Notes under the pieces: generated by a model
Told to the model about the DNA's origin: nothing
Seen by the model: the letters and a program-made list of their open reading frames with translations, nothing else
Database searches by the model: none
Translations under genes and position numbers: made by a program
NCBI RefSeq assembly: GCF_030766935.1
Contig: NZ_JASERL010000002.1
Location: forward strand, 1,116,001 to 1,180,000
Length of the DNA stretch: 64,000 bases
From: Streptomyces sp. KL109B
GTDB lineage: Bacteria > Actinomycetota > Actinomycetes > Streptomycetales > Streptomycetaceae
Direction of reading: 5' to 3'
In this document: in pieces, positions 16,037-24,330 of the stretch
Numbering within the stretch: position 1 is the stretch's first letter
Layout: every line of letters starts with the position of its first letter

Positions 16037-16828
16037 TCATCTGTTCGCGGGTTCTCCGCAGGGGGGATACGACGGCTGCTCCGAGGAACCGCTCTCCGAT
16101 CGCGGGCTGTTGCCGTGGCCCTGCGGGGAGTCCTCCGCGCGAGGACGGGCGGGGAGATCGTTCGGGCCCGGCTTCACGGGCCGCCGGGCCGCGCAGTCGA
16201 CCAGGGTGTTGACCCGTGCGGCGAACTGCGGTCCTGGCATGGGCAGATCGACGTCCGGCTCCCGCAGGTATCCCGACGCGACGGCCGTGGGGATGTAGTT
16301 CATGAGATCACGCACGACCGCGGAGCGCGGTCGGTGGGTCGAGCGCGTGAGCTGCCGCAGCACACGCAGGAGCGTGCCCGTGGAGGACTGACAGTCCTGC
16401 CGTGGCGCGGGCCGGACGTCCTCGGACTGGGTGTGCCACCAGGCGGCGGTGTCCCGTTCACCGAGCGCGAGGTGGTGGAGGTAGAGGCAGTAGGCAGCGG
16501 CGGGCATCCCGGCACCGGCGGCGTACTCCCACCAGGAGCGGGCCCCGTCGTTGGTATCGGTCAACTGGAGCACGCAGGCCAGCACCAGGGCGCTGCGCGG
16601 TTGCGGCACCTGCTCGGTGACGAAGTCGGCGACGGCGGAGGCCGGCGTATGCGTCACGAACGTCTCGCAGAGGGCACGCAGGTCCTCGGCGGCCGAGACG
16701 GCCGCTTCCGCCTTCCCTTCCTGCGGGGCGGGCCGGGAGTTGCTCTGGCGGGGCGGAACCACGTCACGGGGCACGGTCCGGACCCGGACGAGTAGAGCCC
16801 TGGAGAGCAGGTCGTCGATGTAGCTCAT
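16037..16828 (-). CDS. Unknown protein, third gene of XRE-sigma operon
   Basis: A 263-residue protein I do not recognise. The N-terminal region is MSYIDDLLSRALLVRVRTVPRD. The centre (about 45-165) is helical, with conserved-looking WWEYAAGAGMPAAAYCLYLHHLALGE and AAWWHTQ that resemble a TPR/SEL1-like helical repeat. YIPTAVASGYLREPDVDLPMP follows, then a disordered Pro/Ser/Arg tail. No signal peptide or TM segment is seen. It starts on the ATGA that ends the upstream regulator gene (4-bp overlap), so its production should be locked to that of the regulator. It could be a partner or antagonist of the regulator, but that is inference from context only. Confidence 0.8.
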   Translation of the reverse strand: MSYIDDLLSRALLVRVRTVPRDVVPPRQSNSRPAPQEGKAEAAVSAAEDLRALCETFVTHTPASAVADFVTEQVPQPRSALVLACVLQLTDTNDGARSWWEYAAGAGMPAAAYCLYLHHLALGERDTAAWWHTQSEDVRPAPRQDCQSSTGTLLRVLRQLTRSTHRPRSAVVRDLMNYIPTAVASGYLREPDVDLPMPGPQFAARVNTLVDCAARRPVKPGPNDLPARPRAEDSPQGHGNSPRSESGSSEQPSYPPCGEPANR

Positions 16829-17733
16829 ACCGAGGGGTTCCCTTCGATGGTCGGCGGGCAGTGGATCTCCAGGAATCTGCGGGCGTGGCGCTCGTCCGAC
16901 CGCACCGCGGCCGGCGAGACGCCCAGGAGCGCGGAGGTCTGCCGGGGCGACAGACCGCACAGATGGCGCAGGACGACGACGTCCTGCTGCTGGGCGGGCA
17001 GCCGGCTGATCGTCCTGAACAGCCGCACGCTCTCGTCGAACTGGCACTCGCCGGCTTCCTGGGTGCCCGCTTCCCACAGCGCGACCGTGTCGAAGGCCGC
17101 CACGGCCAGTTCGGGCCGGCCGTTGAGGTGGGGAGTGCGGGACATGACGGTGGCTCGTACCACCTGCCAGCAAAAGCGCCTGGTGTCGGGGCTGGCGAGG
17201 GCGTCGTTCCAGCACAGCCACAGGACGTCGAAGCAGTCCGCGACGGTGGATTCGCAGATCTGATCGTCGAGGAAGCACTGGGCGTATCGCAGGTAGTGCT
17301 CCTCGACGAGCTGACGGAAGGCGAGGTGATCCATCGGCGGGGCGGTGTGCGAGGTGGTCAGCGACGCCTTTTCGCCGGACCGCTCGACCCAGTCGCGGCT
17401 CTTGTGCGCGTCCAGCGCCGCCCGGCGCCACAGCCGGTACAACGGGCAGTCGGGGAGCCCGAATTCGGCGGCCAGGCTCAGAACTATCTCCCAGCGGGGG
17501 TAAAGACCGGTGCCCCGCAGCAGTTCGGAGAGCTTGGACTTGGCGAGCCGGACGCTCACGCTGAGGTCGCCCAGGGTCCGGCCGCTGGCGAGATGGGCCT
17601 CGCGGACCGGTTCCAGCCACGCCCGGTGTGCGCCGCCGACACTGTCCGCGATCGGCCCGAGCTTGCGTCCGGGGCGGGTGCCGCCCGGTCTTCCGGGCGG
17701 GATCGGCGGGGTCGGAGTCATGGGGCTCGTCAC
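16825..17733 (-). CDS. Hybrid regulator: XRE-type HTH fused to sigma-70-like regions 2 and 4
   Basis: A 302-residue protein with three recognisable parts. Residues about 38-105 resemble a Streptomyces XRE helix-turn-helix (SVRLAKSKLSELLRGTGLYPRW). Residues about 136-200 (FRQLVEEHYLRYAQCFLDD, FDVLWLCWNDALASPDTRR) resemble sigma-70 region 2 of ECF factors. Residues about 243-292 (LPAQQQDVVVLRHLCGLSPR, ALLGVSPAAVRSDERHARRF) resemble region 4 with its -35-recognising HTH. It may therefore direct RNA polymerase itself or act as a regulator derived from an ECF factor. The GTG start overlaps the upstream small gene's stop by 4 bp; ATG 17721 is an alternative. Base composition matches its neighbours. 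Confidence 0.85.
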   Translation of the reverse strand: MTSPMTPTPPIPPGRPGGTRPGRKLGPIADSVGGAHRAWLEPVREAHLASGRTLGDLSVSVRLAKSKLSELLRGTGLYPRWEIVLSLAAEFGLPDCPLYRLWRRAALDAHKSRDWVERSGEKASLTTSHTAPPMDHLAFRQLVEEHYLRYAQCFLDDQICESTVADCFDVLWLCWNDALASPDTRRFCWQVVRATVMSRTPHLNGRPELAVAAFDTVALWEAGTQEAGECQFDESVRLFRTISRLPAQQQDVVVLRHLCGLSPRQTSALLGVSPAAVRSDERHARRFLEIHCPPTIEGNPSV

Positions 17734-17948
17734 GGGGCGTGGCCCTCCTTGTCCTGGAGCGCCACCCCGGCGTCGGCCCGGCCCCTGGCGCGGTCGCCAC
17801 GGGATGCCTGCACGATCTGTTGAATGGTCAGCCCGAGCACCGGCGCGAGCGTGGCGACAGCCGCCTGCTGCCCCAGCGCGACCAGGACGATGCTCCAGGT
17901 CAGCACGGCCGCCGTGGCCGCGATCAGCCCTAACTGTTTACGTTCCAT
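17730..17948 (-). CDS. Small two-helix membrane protein (72 aa)
   Basis: A 72-residue protein, MERKQLGLIAATAAVLTWS then VLVALGQQAAVATLAPVLGLTIQQIVQ, with two closely spaced hydrophobic helices (about 7-25 and 29-45) and a polar, Arg/Asp-rich tail (SRGDRARGRADAGVALQDKE). It is the first gene of a three-gene unit, and its stop overlaps the GTG of the XRE-sigma hybrid gene. Its size and position recall small membrane anti-sigma or anchor peptides, but there is no zinc-binding HxxxCxxC motif, so a classic ZAS anti-sigma factor is excluded. The role is unknown. Confidence 0.75.
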   Translation of the reverse strand: MERKQLGLIAATAAVLTWSIVLVALGQQAAVATLAPVLGLTIQQIVQASRGDRARGRADAGVALQDKEGHAP

Positions 17949-18407
17949 ATCGACTCCATCGGGTCGGCCTGCGATGAGGCCCCGCGGCCCATCCGGAAGC
18001 CGCGGGGAGTCCCCGGGAGTCGGGTGCCGGCCGCCCTCCGGAGAGGTCAACCAGCTTGCTAGGGCGGGGAGTTGCACGCCACTCAGTCATGAATTCACGG
18101 AACAATGGGAGTCACTCGACGCTCACAGGGCGGGCGGACCCGTCCGATTACGGGCACGCCGCGGCACCGCCGGGTGAAGGTTCCGGGTTTTTCTTGCACT
18201 TGGCCGTGCCGCACCCGTCAAATGGAAGCGGACGCCATCGGCGTCGGCCTTCCATCCGGAAGGGCTTGCTCCTGTGCCGAGCAGTTTGGGAGCGGGCACA
18301 CCGCTCTCGCCCGGCTGCCCTCGGGTACCGGGCGAGAGCGGCCCCGAGTCGGCACGGAACCGAACCGCCGCGCCACCGAGCCCGGCCGGACGCCGGGGGC
18401 GTCGGTC
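17949..18407. other. Intergenic region upstream of XRE-sigma operon
   Basis: This 459-base gap holds the promoter of the three-gene operon (not placed with confidence; CATTGTTCCGTGAATTCATG on the minus strand at 18090-18109 is AT-richer than its surroundings) and the tdk terminator at 18301-18341. No supported ORF was seen. Confidence 0.55.
18301..18341 (-). terminator. Terminator downstream of tdk
   Basis: Perfect 14-bp arms CCGCTCTCGCCCGG / CCGGGCGAGAGCGG around a 13-base loop, 67 bp past the tdk stop. Confidence 0.8.
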
Positions 18408-19058
18408 TCAGGCCGAGGTCACCGGCAGTACGTCCGGAGACAGGGCCGCCGCGTGGGCCGAGGTGCTCGTCATCCGCCTGCGGTGATGCCGTCGGCACAG
18501 CACCTCGTAGCCGACCTCGTCCGCCGTGCCGGTCACGTCGCCGACGACGACCTGGGCGCCCTCGACGACCATCGCGCCGTTGACGGTGCGGGCGTTGTGG
18601 GTGGCGCGGGCGCCGCACCAGCACAGCGCCTCGACCTGCAACACCTCGACGCGGTCGGCGAGTTCGACGAGGCGCTGCGAGCCGGGGAAGAGCTTGGAGC
18701 GGAAGTCGGTCGTGATGCCGAAGGCGAAGACGTCGAGTTCCAGCTCGTCGACGACGCGGGCGAGCTGGTCGATCTGACCGGGCGCGAGGAACTGCGCCTC
18801 GTCGGCGATCACGTAGTCCACCTTGCCGCCGGTCGACAGGTGCTCGACCACGTACGCGTACACATCCAGGTCGTCCGCGACCTCCACGGCGTCCGTGACC
18901 AGGCCGAGGCGGGAGGAGAGCTTGCCCTCCCCCGCCCGGTCGTCGCGGGTGAAGATGAGGCCCTGGAGGCCGCGCGCCGAGCGGTTGTGCTCGATCTGCA
19001 GAGCGAGGGTCGACTTCCCACAGTCCATCGTTCCGGAGAAGAACACCAGCTCGGGCAT
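18408..19058 (-). CDS. tdk: Thymidine kinase (TK1 type)
   Basis: Phosphorylates thymidine to dTMP in the salvage pathway. The 216-residue protein opens with MPELVFFSGTMDCGKST, a P-loop at residues 9-16. It has DEAQF (Asp86, catalytic Glu87) and the lasso region GARATHNARTVNGAMVVEGA. The zinc site is unusual: CWC replaces the common CxxC, and the second pair is CRRH. About 20 extra residues form a basic then Ala/Ser-rich tail (HRRRMTSTSAHAAALSP). The start is ATG 19058. The gene lies 71 bp downstream of the phosphodiesterase gene on the same strand. Confidence 0.95.
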   Translation of the reverse strand: MPELVFFSGTMDCGKSTLALQIEHNRSARGLQGLIFTRDDRAGEGKLSSRLGLVTDAVEVADDLDVYAYVVEHLSTGGKVDYVIADEAQFLAPGQIDQLARVVDELELDVFAFGITTDFRSKLFPGSQRLVELADRVEVLQVEALCWCGARATHNARTVNGAMVVEGAQVVVGDVTGTADEVGYEVLCRRHHRRRMTSTSAHAAALSPDVLPVTSA

Positions 19059-19129
19059 GGGGAGTTGAGCACCTTTCGGGTTACGTGATTACGCGAGGGG
19101 AAGGAGGGCAGGGCGGCGGGGCTTCGGGG

Positions 19130-20317
19130 TCAGGAGCGGACTTCCAGCAGCGGTACGAGCTGCTCCACCGGGGTCATCGAGCCGTGGTTGCCGACCATCA
19201 GGGACTCCTTCGGCTCGGTCCGCGACGCGGTGATGAGGACGTCGTCGCGGGCCGCGGCGATGACGTCGCCGAGCCGGTCGTACACCCGTTGATCAACCTG
19301 TGGACCGAACCAGCCGGCCGCGATCGCCTCGTCGCGCGAAGCGATCCAGAACTGCTCGCCGAGCACCTCGCGCCAGACCGCGAGCACGTCGCCCGCCGCG
19401 CCCGGCACCGCGTACACATGGCGCGCGCGGCCCTCGCCGCCCAGCAGGGCGACGCCCGCGCCCAGTTCCCAGTCCTCGTCGAAGTCGATGCGGGACTGCT
19501 CGTCGAAGGGGATGTCGATCATGCCGTGGTCGGCGGTGACGTACAGGGCGCTGCGCGGCGGCAGTTGCTCGGCGAGGCGCTGCGCGAGCCGGTCGACGTA
19601 CATGAGCTGTCCGCGCCAGGCGTCGGAGTCGACGCCGAAGCGGTGGCCCTTGCCGTCGACCTCGCTGTAGTACGTGTAGACCAACGAGCGGTCGCCCGCG
19701 GCCAGTTGCTCGGCGGCCAGGTCCATGCGGTCCTCGCCGGAGAGGCGGCCGTAGAAGGTGCCGCCGCTGAGCGCGATCTTGGTGAGGGGGGTCGTCTCGA
19801 AGTGCGGCGCGGACACCTGCGCCGTGTGCACACCCGCCTCGTGGGCGCGCTGGAAGATCGTCGGGTACGGCTGCCAGACCTGCGGTTTCGTCCACGGGTT
19901 CCAGCGGAGCTGGTTCATCAGCTCGCCAGTGTCGGGGTTGCGCACCGTGTAGCCGGGCAGTCCGTGCGCGCCGGGCGGCAGTCCCGTGCCGACGGAGGCG
20001 AGGGAGGTCGCGGTGGTCGCCGGGTAGCCCGCGGTGATCGGGCGTCCTGTGCCGCCGCGCGAGGACGGTATGAGCGAGCTGAGGAACGGGGCCTCGTCCG
20101 GATGCGCCCTGAGCTGCTCCCAGCCCAGGCCGTCGATGAGGAACACGCAGGCGCGGTCGACCGCCTTGAGTTCCGGGATGCCGGCGGTGCAGCCGGGCAC
20201 GCCCAGGTGGGTGCCGAGGGTGGGCAGCAGATCGGCGAGGGATCCGGTGCCGTACGCCGGGACGGGAGCGGTGTGGACGGGCAGCGGCTCTACGTCGTCC
20301 CAGGCGGCCTGCGTCAT
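19130..20317 (-). CDS. Alkaline phosphatase superfamily protein (nucleotide pyrophosphatase/phosphodiesterase type)
   Basis: A 395-residue hydrolase with the metal-binding and nucleophile motifs of the NPP branch: FLIDGLGWEQL (Asp), GYPATTATSLASVGTG (probable Thr nucleophile), YYSEVDGKGHRFG (Asp/His), YVTADHGMIDIP (Asp-His) and VGNHGSMTPVE (His). It has no signal peptide, so it is probably cytoplasmic. It would cleave a phosphodiester or phosphate monoester; the substrate is unknown. The start ATG overlaps the stop of the DUF5998 gene by 4 bp, so the two are translationally coupled, with thymidine kinase 71 bp further downstream. Confidence 0.88.
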   Translation of the reverse strand: MTQAAWDDVEPLPVHTAPVPAYGTGSLADLLPTLGTHLGVPGCTAGIPELKAVDRACVFLIDGLGWEQLRAHPDEAPFLSSLIPSSRGGTGRPITAGYPATTATSLASVGTGLPPGAHGLPGYTVRNPDTGELMNQLRWNPWTKPQVWQPYPTIFQRAHEAGVHTAQVSAPHFETTPLTKIALSGGTFYGRLSGEDRMDLAAEQLAAGDRSLVYTYYSEVDGKGHRFGVDSDAWRGQLMYVDRLAQRLAEQLPPRSALYVTADHGMIDIPFDEQSRIDFDEDWELGAGVALLGGEGRARHVYAVPGAAGDVLAVWREVLGEQFWIASRDEAIAAGWFGPQVDQRVYDRLGDVIAAARDDVLITASRTEPKESLMVGNHGSMTPVEQLVPLLEVRS

Positions 20318-20904
20318 CGGCGGCCCGCGTCCGCGATGGCCTCGGAGAGGGACTGGGAGAAGGTCAGGGCCTGGCGCACGGTCTCCGGGCCGTCCCCGGC
20401 CTCGCTGACGCGCAGGCTCAGGTCGTCGGCCGTCGTGTTGCCCGTGTAGCCGTGGTCCGCCTCGCAGTTGGGGTCGCCGCAGGTCGCGGGCTCCAGGTCG
20501 ATGCGGGAGACGGCGCCCCAGCCGATGGTGAGGACGACCTCGCGGGGCAGCGACCCGGGGACGTACTTCTCGGGGTTGGCGACGACGCGGCTGAGCACGA
20601 CCGAGGAGATCCGGCCGATCTGCACGGACTCCGTGGACGTCGTCGCGTACGGCGTCGGGGACGTGCTGTCGGCGGCCTGCTCGTCGGTGTGGCTGACGAT
20701 GAAGCGGCTGTCGGTCAGGACCAGGACCGTGACGTGCCTGCGGACCTCGTTCGCGTCGAACGTGGTCTCCTGGTGCACCAGATACGACGAGATCGGCTCG
20801 CCGCCGACCGCGGCCTCCACCGCCTCGGCCACGAGAGCCGGGTAGTAGCCGCTGCGCTCGATCGCGGTTCGCAGCCCTTGGGTCGTCGTACTGGTCTTGG
20901 CCAT
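20314..20904 (-). CDS. DUF5998 family protein
   Basis: A 196-residue protein of unknown function, conserved in Actinobacteria. It starts MAKTSTTTQGLRTAIERSGYYPAL, with AGGA 8 bases before ATG 20904; ATG 20913 would add MDP but has no ribosome site of its own. The core is beta-rich (HVTVLVLTDSRFIVSHTDE, IGRISSVVLSRVV, REVVLTIGWG). A small CGDPNCEADHGYTG element may bind metal. The C-terminus is helical (ETVRQALTFSQSLSEAIADA). It is the first gene of a coupled pair with the phosphodiesterase-type gene. A consensus DnaA box lies 42 bp upstream of the start. Confidence 0.8.
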   Translation of the reverse strand: MAKTSTTTQGLRTAIERSGYYPALVAEAVEAAVGGEPISSYLVHQETTFDANEVRRHVTVLVLTDSRFIVSHTDEQAADSTSPTPYATTSTESVQIGRISSVVLSRVVANPEKYVPGSLPREVVLTIGWGAVSRIDLEPATCGDPNCEADHGYTGNTTADDLSLRVSEAGDGPETVRQALTFSQSLSEAIADAGRR

Positions 20905-20945
20905 GGGGTCCATCCTAAGGCCCTGATTGAGACTGTCGTTGCGCC

Positions 20946-20954
20946 TGTGGATAA
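20946..20954 (-). promoter_or_regulatory. DnaA box TTATCCACA
   Basis: An exact 9-bp match on the minus strand in the 91-bp gap between the PatA-like gene and DUF5998, close to the DUF5998 promoter. It could be a regulatory or titration site. Confidence 0.55.
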
Positions 20955-20995
20955 CTCTCCGTGAGGGGTTCGTACGAGGTCGTTCCGTACCTCGT

Positions 20996-23836
20996 TCAGT
21001 ACGCGGCGGGCAGTGTGCGCGGGCCGAGATCGTCGCGGGCGGGTGGCGGCGCGAGCCGGACGGAGACGCCGAGGACGGTCAGTCCGCGCTCGGCGACGAC
21101 GACCGGTTCGAGGGCGACGCCGACGACCTCGGGGTGGTCGTCGACCAGGCGCGACACCCGCTGCAGCAGCTCTTCGAGCGCGGGTGTGTCCACCGGGGCC
21201 GCGCCGCGCCAGCCGAACAGGATCGGGGACGTCTTGATCGACCGCACGACCGCCTGCGCGTCCTTGTCGGTCACCGGGATCAGCCGGTGCGCGGTGTCGC
21301 CGAGCAGTTCGGACGCGGCTCCGGCGAGCCCGAAGGAGAGCACGGCGCCCGCGGCCGGGTCTATGACGGCGCGTACGACGGTGTCGACCCCACGCGGCGC
21401 CATCGACTGCACGACCGGCCGCAGTTCGGCGGGGCGGCCGAGCCGCCGGGTCAGGTCTTCGTAGGCGCGCCGCAGCTCTTCCTCGCTGGAGATGTCCAGG
21501 CGTACGCCGCCGAGGTCGGGGCGGTGCCGCAGGTGCGGGGCCGTCGTCTTCAGGGCCACGGGGTAGCCGAGGGTGCGCGCGGCCTCGGCGGCCTCGTCCG
21601 GTCCTGGCGCGGGGAGGGTGCGGCGGACGTCGATGCCGTAGTGGGACAGCAGCGCGCGGGCGTCCTCCGGGGCGAGGTCGGTGCCGTGCGGATCGCTGTC
21701 CTTGGCGAGCAGTTCCGTGATGAGCCCGGCGGCCGCCTGTTCGTCGATGGCGTCGTATTCGGGGACCTTGCCGGGCTCTGCCGCGTCGCGCCGCCACTGG
21801 GCGTACTTGGCCACTTGGGAGAGGGCGTGGACGGCGCGCTCGGCGGCCGGGTAGGCGGGGATGAGGCGCGGGGTGGTGGCCGTGTCCGCGGCTGGGGGCG
21901 CGCCTTCGGAGTGGGGTTCGGGGGCGGTGCGCTGCGTCGGGGTGTCCGGCGCGTTCGGTCCCGTGCTGGCCGCGGCGGAGAGCGCTTCGGCGAGGCCGCC
22001 GAGTTCGACGTGGACGACGAGCACCGGCTTGGTGGGTCCGGTGGCGGCGGCCGCGCTCAGGGCGGCCGCGAGTTCCGCGTCCTCCGAGGGGCCCTCCCCC
22101 ACGGCGGGGATCGCGGTGACCACGACGGCGTCCGTCCCGTCGTCGGCCAGGGCCTGTTCGAGCGCGGCCCGGAAGTCGGCGGCGGAGGCGGCGGTCGTCA
22201 GGTCCAGGGGCGTCTTGGGGCGCAGCCCTTCGGAGAGGCACACGTCGTACGTAAGGAGGCCGAGCGACTCCGAGTTTCCCAGGATGGCGACGCGCGGCCC
22301 GGCGGGCAGCGGCTGGCGGGCCAACAGGAGGCCGGTGTCCACGAGTTCGGTGATCGTGTCGACCCGGATGACGCCGGCCTGGCGCAGCAGCGCGGAGACG
22401 GTGGCGTACGGGAGGCGGGTGGCCCGCACCGCGTGCCCGGTGGGTGCGATGCCGCTGTGCCGGGCGCCCTGCACGACCACCAGGGGCTTGGCGGCGGCGG
22501 TGCGGCGGGCGAGGCGGGTGAACTTGCGGGGGTTGCCGATCGATTCGAGGTACATGAGGGCGACGTCGGTGTCCGCGTCGTCGTACCAGTACTGAAGGAC
22601 GTCGTTCCCGGAGACGTCCGCGCGGTTGCCCGCGGAGACGAACGTGGAGACCCCGCTGGCGCCGGTGACTCCCCCGCCCCTGCGGTGCAGCCGGGACAGG
22701 AGGGCGATGCCGATGGCGCCGGACTGGGCGAACAGGCCGATGCGGCCGGGGCGCGGCATCTCGGGGGCGAGCGAGGCGTTGAGCCGCACCTCCGGTGACG
22801 TGTTGACGATCCCGAAGGCGTTCGGCCCGACGATGCGCATCCCGTAGGTGCGGGCCTGGCGGACCAGGGCGCGCTGGCGCTCGCGGCCCTCGTCCCCGCT
22901 CTCCGCGTAGCCGGCGGAGAGCACGACGAGGCCCTGTACGCCGCGCTCGCCGCACTCGGCGACGACCTCGGGGACGTCCGGGGCGGGCACGGCGACAACG
23001 GCCAGGTCGACGTGGTCGGCCGGGTCGATGTCGCGTACGGAGCGGTGGGCGGGCACGCCGTCGATCTCGGTGACGTCGTCCCCGAAGGCCTGGTTCACGG
23101 CGTACAGGCGGCCGGTGAACCCCGCGTCCTTCAGGTTGTCGAGCACGCTGCGGCCCACTCCTCCGGCCGCGCGCCCCACACCGATCACGGCGACGGAGCC
23201 GGGGGCGAGCAGGCGCTGCACTGAGCGGGCCTCGGCGCGCTGCTCGCGCGCGTGCTGCACCGCGAGCGAGGCCTCAGTGGGCTCGATGTCGAACTCCAGA
23301 CGGACCACGCCGTCCTCGAAGCTGCGCTTCTGCGTGTATCCGGCGTCCCGGAACACCTTGATCATCTTGGTGTTGGCGGGCAGCACCTCGGCGGCGAACC
23401 GGCGGATGCCGCGCTCGCGCGCGACGGCCGCGATGTGCTCCAACAGGGCGGAGGCGACGCCGCGGCCCTGGTGGGCGTCCTGCACGAGGAAGGCGACCTC
23501 CGCCTCGTCGGCGGGCGCCTTGGCGGGCATGTCGTGGGCGTTGATCCGGTCGTAGCGCACCGTCGCGATGAACTCGCCGCCCACGGTCACCGCGAGGCCG
23601 ACCCGGTCCACGTAGTCGTGATGGGTGAAGCGGTGCACGTCCTTGGCGGAGAGCCGGGGGTAGGGCGCGAAGAAGCGGTAGTACTTCGACTCGTCCGAGA
23701 CCTGCTCGTAGAAACTGGTCAGGTGCTCGGCGTCCGCGGTCGTGATCGGCCTGATCCGCGCGGTGCCGCCGTCGCGCAGCACCACGTCGGCCTCCCAGTG
23801 GGCGGGGTAGGCATGGCGGTCCGGCGGAGTCTCCAT
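20996..23836 (-). CDS. patA: PatA-like protein acetyltransferase (GNAT fused to NDP-forming acyl-CoA synthetase-like domains)
   Basis: A 946-residue protein. The N-terminal GNAT domain (about 18-180) shows VQDAHQGRGVASALLEHIA, the acetyl-CoA-binding loop. A CoA-binding Rossmann domain follows (about 215-310, LLAPGSVAVIGVGRAAGGVG), then succinyl-CoA-ligase-like domains and a C-terminal ATP-grasp domain (about 700-940, DARALLSHYGIDVRRTLPAP). This order matches the S. lividans PatA type, which acetylates and inactivates an acyl-CoA synthetase. The usual SHTG phosphohistidine motif is replaced by APTGHAVRATRL, so the synthetase part may be regulatory. It is divergent from ptsH with a DasR operator between. 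Confidence 0.88.
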   Translation of the reverse strand: METPPDRHAYPAHWEADVVLRDGGTARIRPITTADAEHLTSFYEQVSDESKYYRFFAPYPRLSAKDVHRFTHHDYVDRVGLAVTVGGEFIATVRYDRINAHDMPAKAPADEAEVAFLVQDAHQGRGVASALLEHIAAVARERGIRRFAAEVLPANTKMIKVFRDAGYTQKRSFEDGVVRLEFDIEPTEASLAVQHAREQRAEARSVQRLLAPGSVAVIGVGRAAGGVGRSVLDNLKDAGFTGRLYAVNQAFGDDVTEIDGVPAHRSVRDIDPADHVDLAVVAVPAPDVPEVVAECGERGVQGLVVLSAGYAESGDEGRERQRALVRQARTYGMRIVGPNAFGIVNTSPEVRLNASLAPEMPRPGRIGLFAQSGAIGIALLSRLHRRGGGVTGASGVSTFVSAGNRADVSGNDVLQYWYDDADTDVALMYLESIGNPRKFTRLARRTAAAKPLVVVQGARHSGIAPTGHAVRATRLPYATVSALLRQAGVIRVDTITELVDTGLLLARQPLPAGPRVAILGNSESLGLLTYDVCLSEGLRPKTPLDLTTAASAADFRAALEQALADDGTDAVVVTAIPAVGEGPSEDAELAAALSAAAATGPTKPVLVVHVELGGLAEALSAAASTGPNAPDTPTQRTAPEPHSEGAPPAADTATTPRLIPAYPAAERAVHALSQVAKYAQWRRDAAEPGKVPEYDAIDEQAAAGLITELLAKDSDPHGTDLAPEDARALLSHYGIDVRRTLPAPGPDEAAEAARTLGYPVALKTTAPHLRHRPDLGGVRLDISSEEELRRAYEDLTRRLGRPAELRPVVQSMAPRGVDTVVRAVIDPAAGAVLSFGLAGAASELLGDTAHRLIPVTDKDAQAVVRSIKTSPILFGWRGAAPVDTPALEELLQRVSRLVDDHPEVVGVALEPVVVAERGLTVLGVSVRLAPPPARDDLGPRTLPAAY

Positions 23837-23982
23837 GTCGCAAGCGTAGGGCCGGGCACTGACAGACGGTGCTCCGTCGTACAGGTCGCGGCCCGTGCGT
23901 ACGGAGGGCACGCTATGGAGGACCGAAGGGCCGTGCCGGTGAGGACCTGGGTCCGCGTCACGCACGCCTCCCGGTATGGAAC

Positions 23983-23998
23983 ACTGGTCTAGACAACC
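23983..23998. promoter_or_regulatory. DasR responsive element (dre)
   Basis: ACTGGTCTAGACAACC matches the published Streptomyces dre consensus (ACTGGTCTAGACCACT type) with a perfect TGGTCTAGAC core. It lies 27 bp upstream of ptsH and about 147 bp upstream of the divergent PatA-like gene. ptsH is a known DasR target in S. coelicolor. Confidence 0.88.
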
Positions 23999-24024
23999 GT
24001 GAGACACCTGAAGGGCAGCATCAC

Positions 24025-24306
24025 ATGGCTGAGCGCCGCGTCAACGTCGGCTGGGCCGAGGGCCTCCACGCCCGCCCCGCTTCCATCTTCGTCCGCGCGG
24101 CCACGGCGGCCGGCGTTCCCGTGACGATCGCGAAGGCGGACGGCAACCCCGTCAACGCCGCCTCCATGCTGGCCGTGCTCGGGCTCGGCGCCCAGGGCGG
24201 CGAGGAGATCGTGCTGGCCTCCGAGGCCGAGGGCGCGGACGCCGCGCTCGACCGCCTGGCGAAGCTGGTCGCCGAGGGGCTCGAGGAGCTTCCGGAGACC
24301 GTCTGA
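24025..24306 (+). CDS. ptsH: HPr, phosphocarrier of the sugar phosphotransferase system
   Basis: A 93-residue cytosolic phosphocarrier that passes phosphate from enzyme I to sugar-specific EIIA proteins, including N-acetylglucosamine uptake. His15 lies in EGLHARPAS, the conserved phosphorylation site. Ser47 in NAASMLAVL is at the usual regulatory-serine position, although HPr kinase is generally absent from streptomycetes. The start ATG follows AAGGG. It is preceded by the DasR element, so expression should respond to glucosamine-6-phosphate through DasR. It is followed by an unusual repeat/terminator array. Confidence 0.97.
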   Translation: MAERRVNVGWAEGLHARPASIFVRAATAAGVPVTIAKADGNPVNAASMLAVLGLGAQGGEEIVLASEAEGADAALDRLAKLVAEGLEELPETV

Positions 24307-24330
24307 CACACAGACGTACCGCAGTACGGC

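Noticed and set aside
16037..17800. Single 587-residue minus-strand protein covering 16037-17800
   Set aside because: It is the unknown third-gene frame read upstream through the XRE-sigma gene; the two real genes overlap by ATGA at 16825-16828.
17730..17948. Small membrane protein as zinc anti-sigma (ZAS) factor
   Set aside because: It has no HxxxCxxC motif and no cysteines at all.
20715..22955. 746-residue minus-strand Arg-rich ORF
   Set aside because: Frame-shifted shadow of the PatA-like gene and of DUF5998.
20996..24007. Extended start at 24007 for the PatA-like gene
   Set aside because: The extra 57 residues would cover the DasR operator and promoter region and have no ribosome site; ATG 23836 fits the GNAT domain start.
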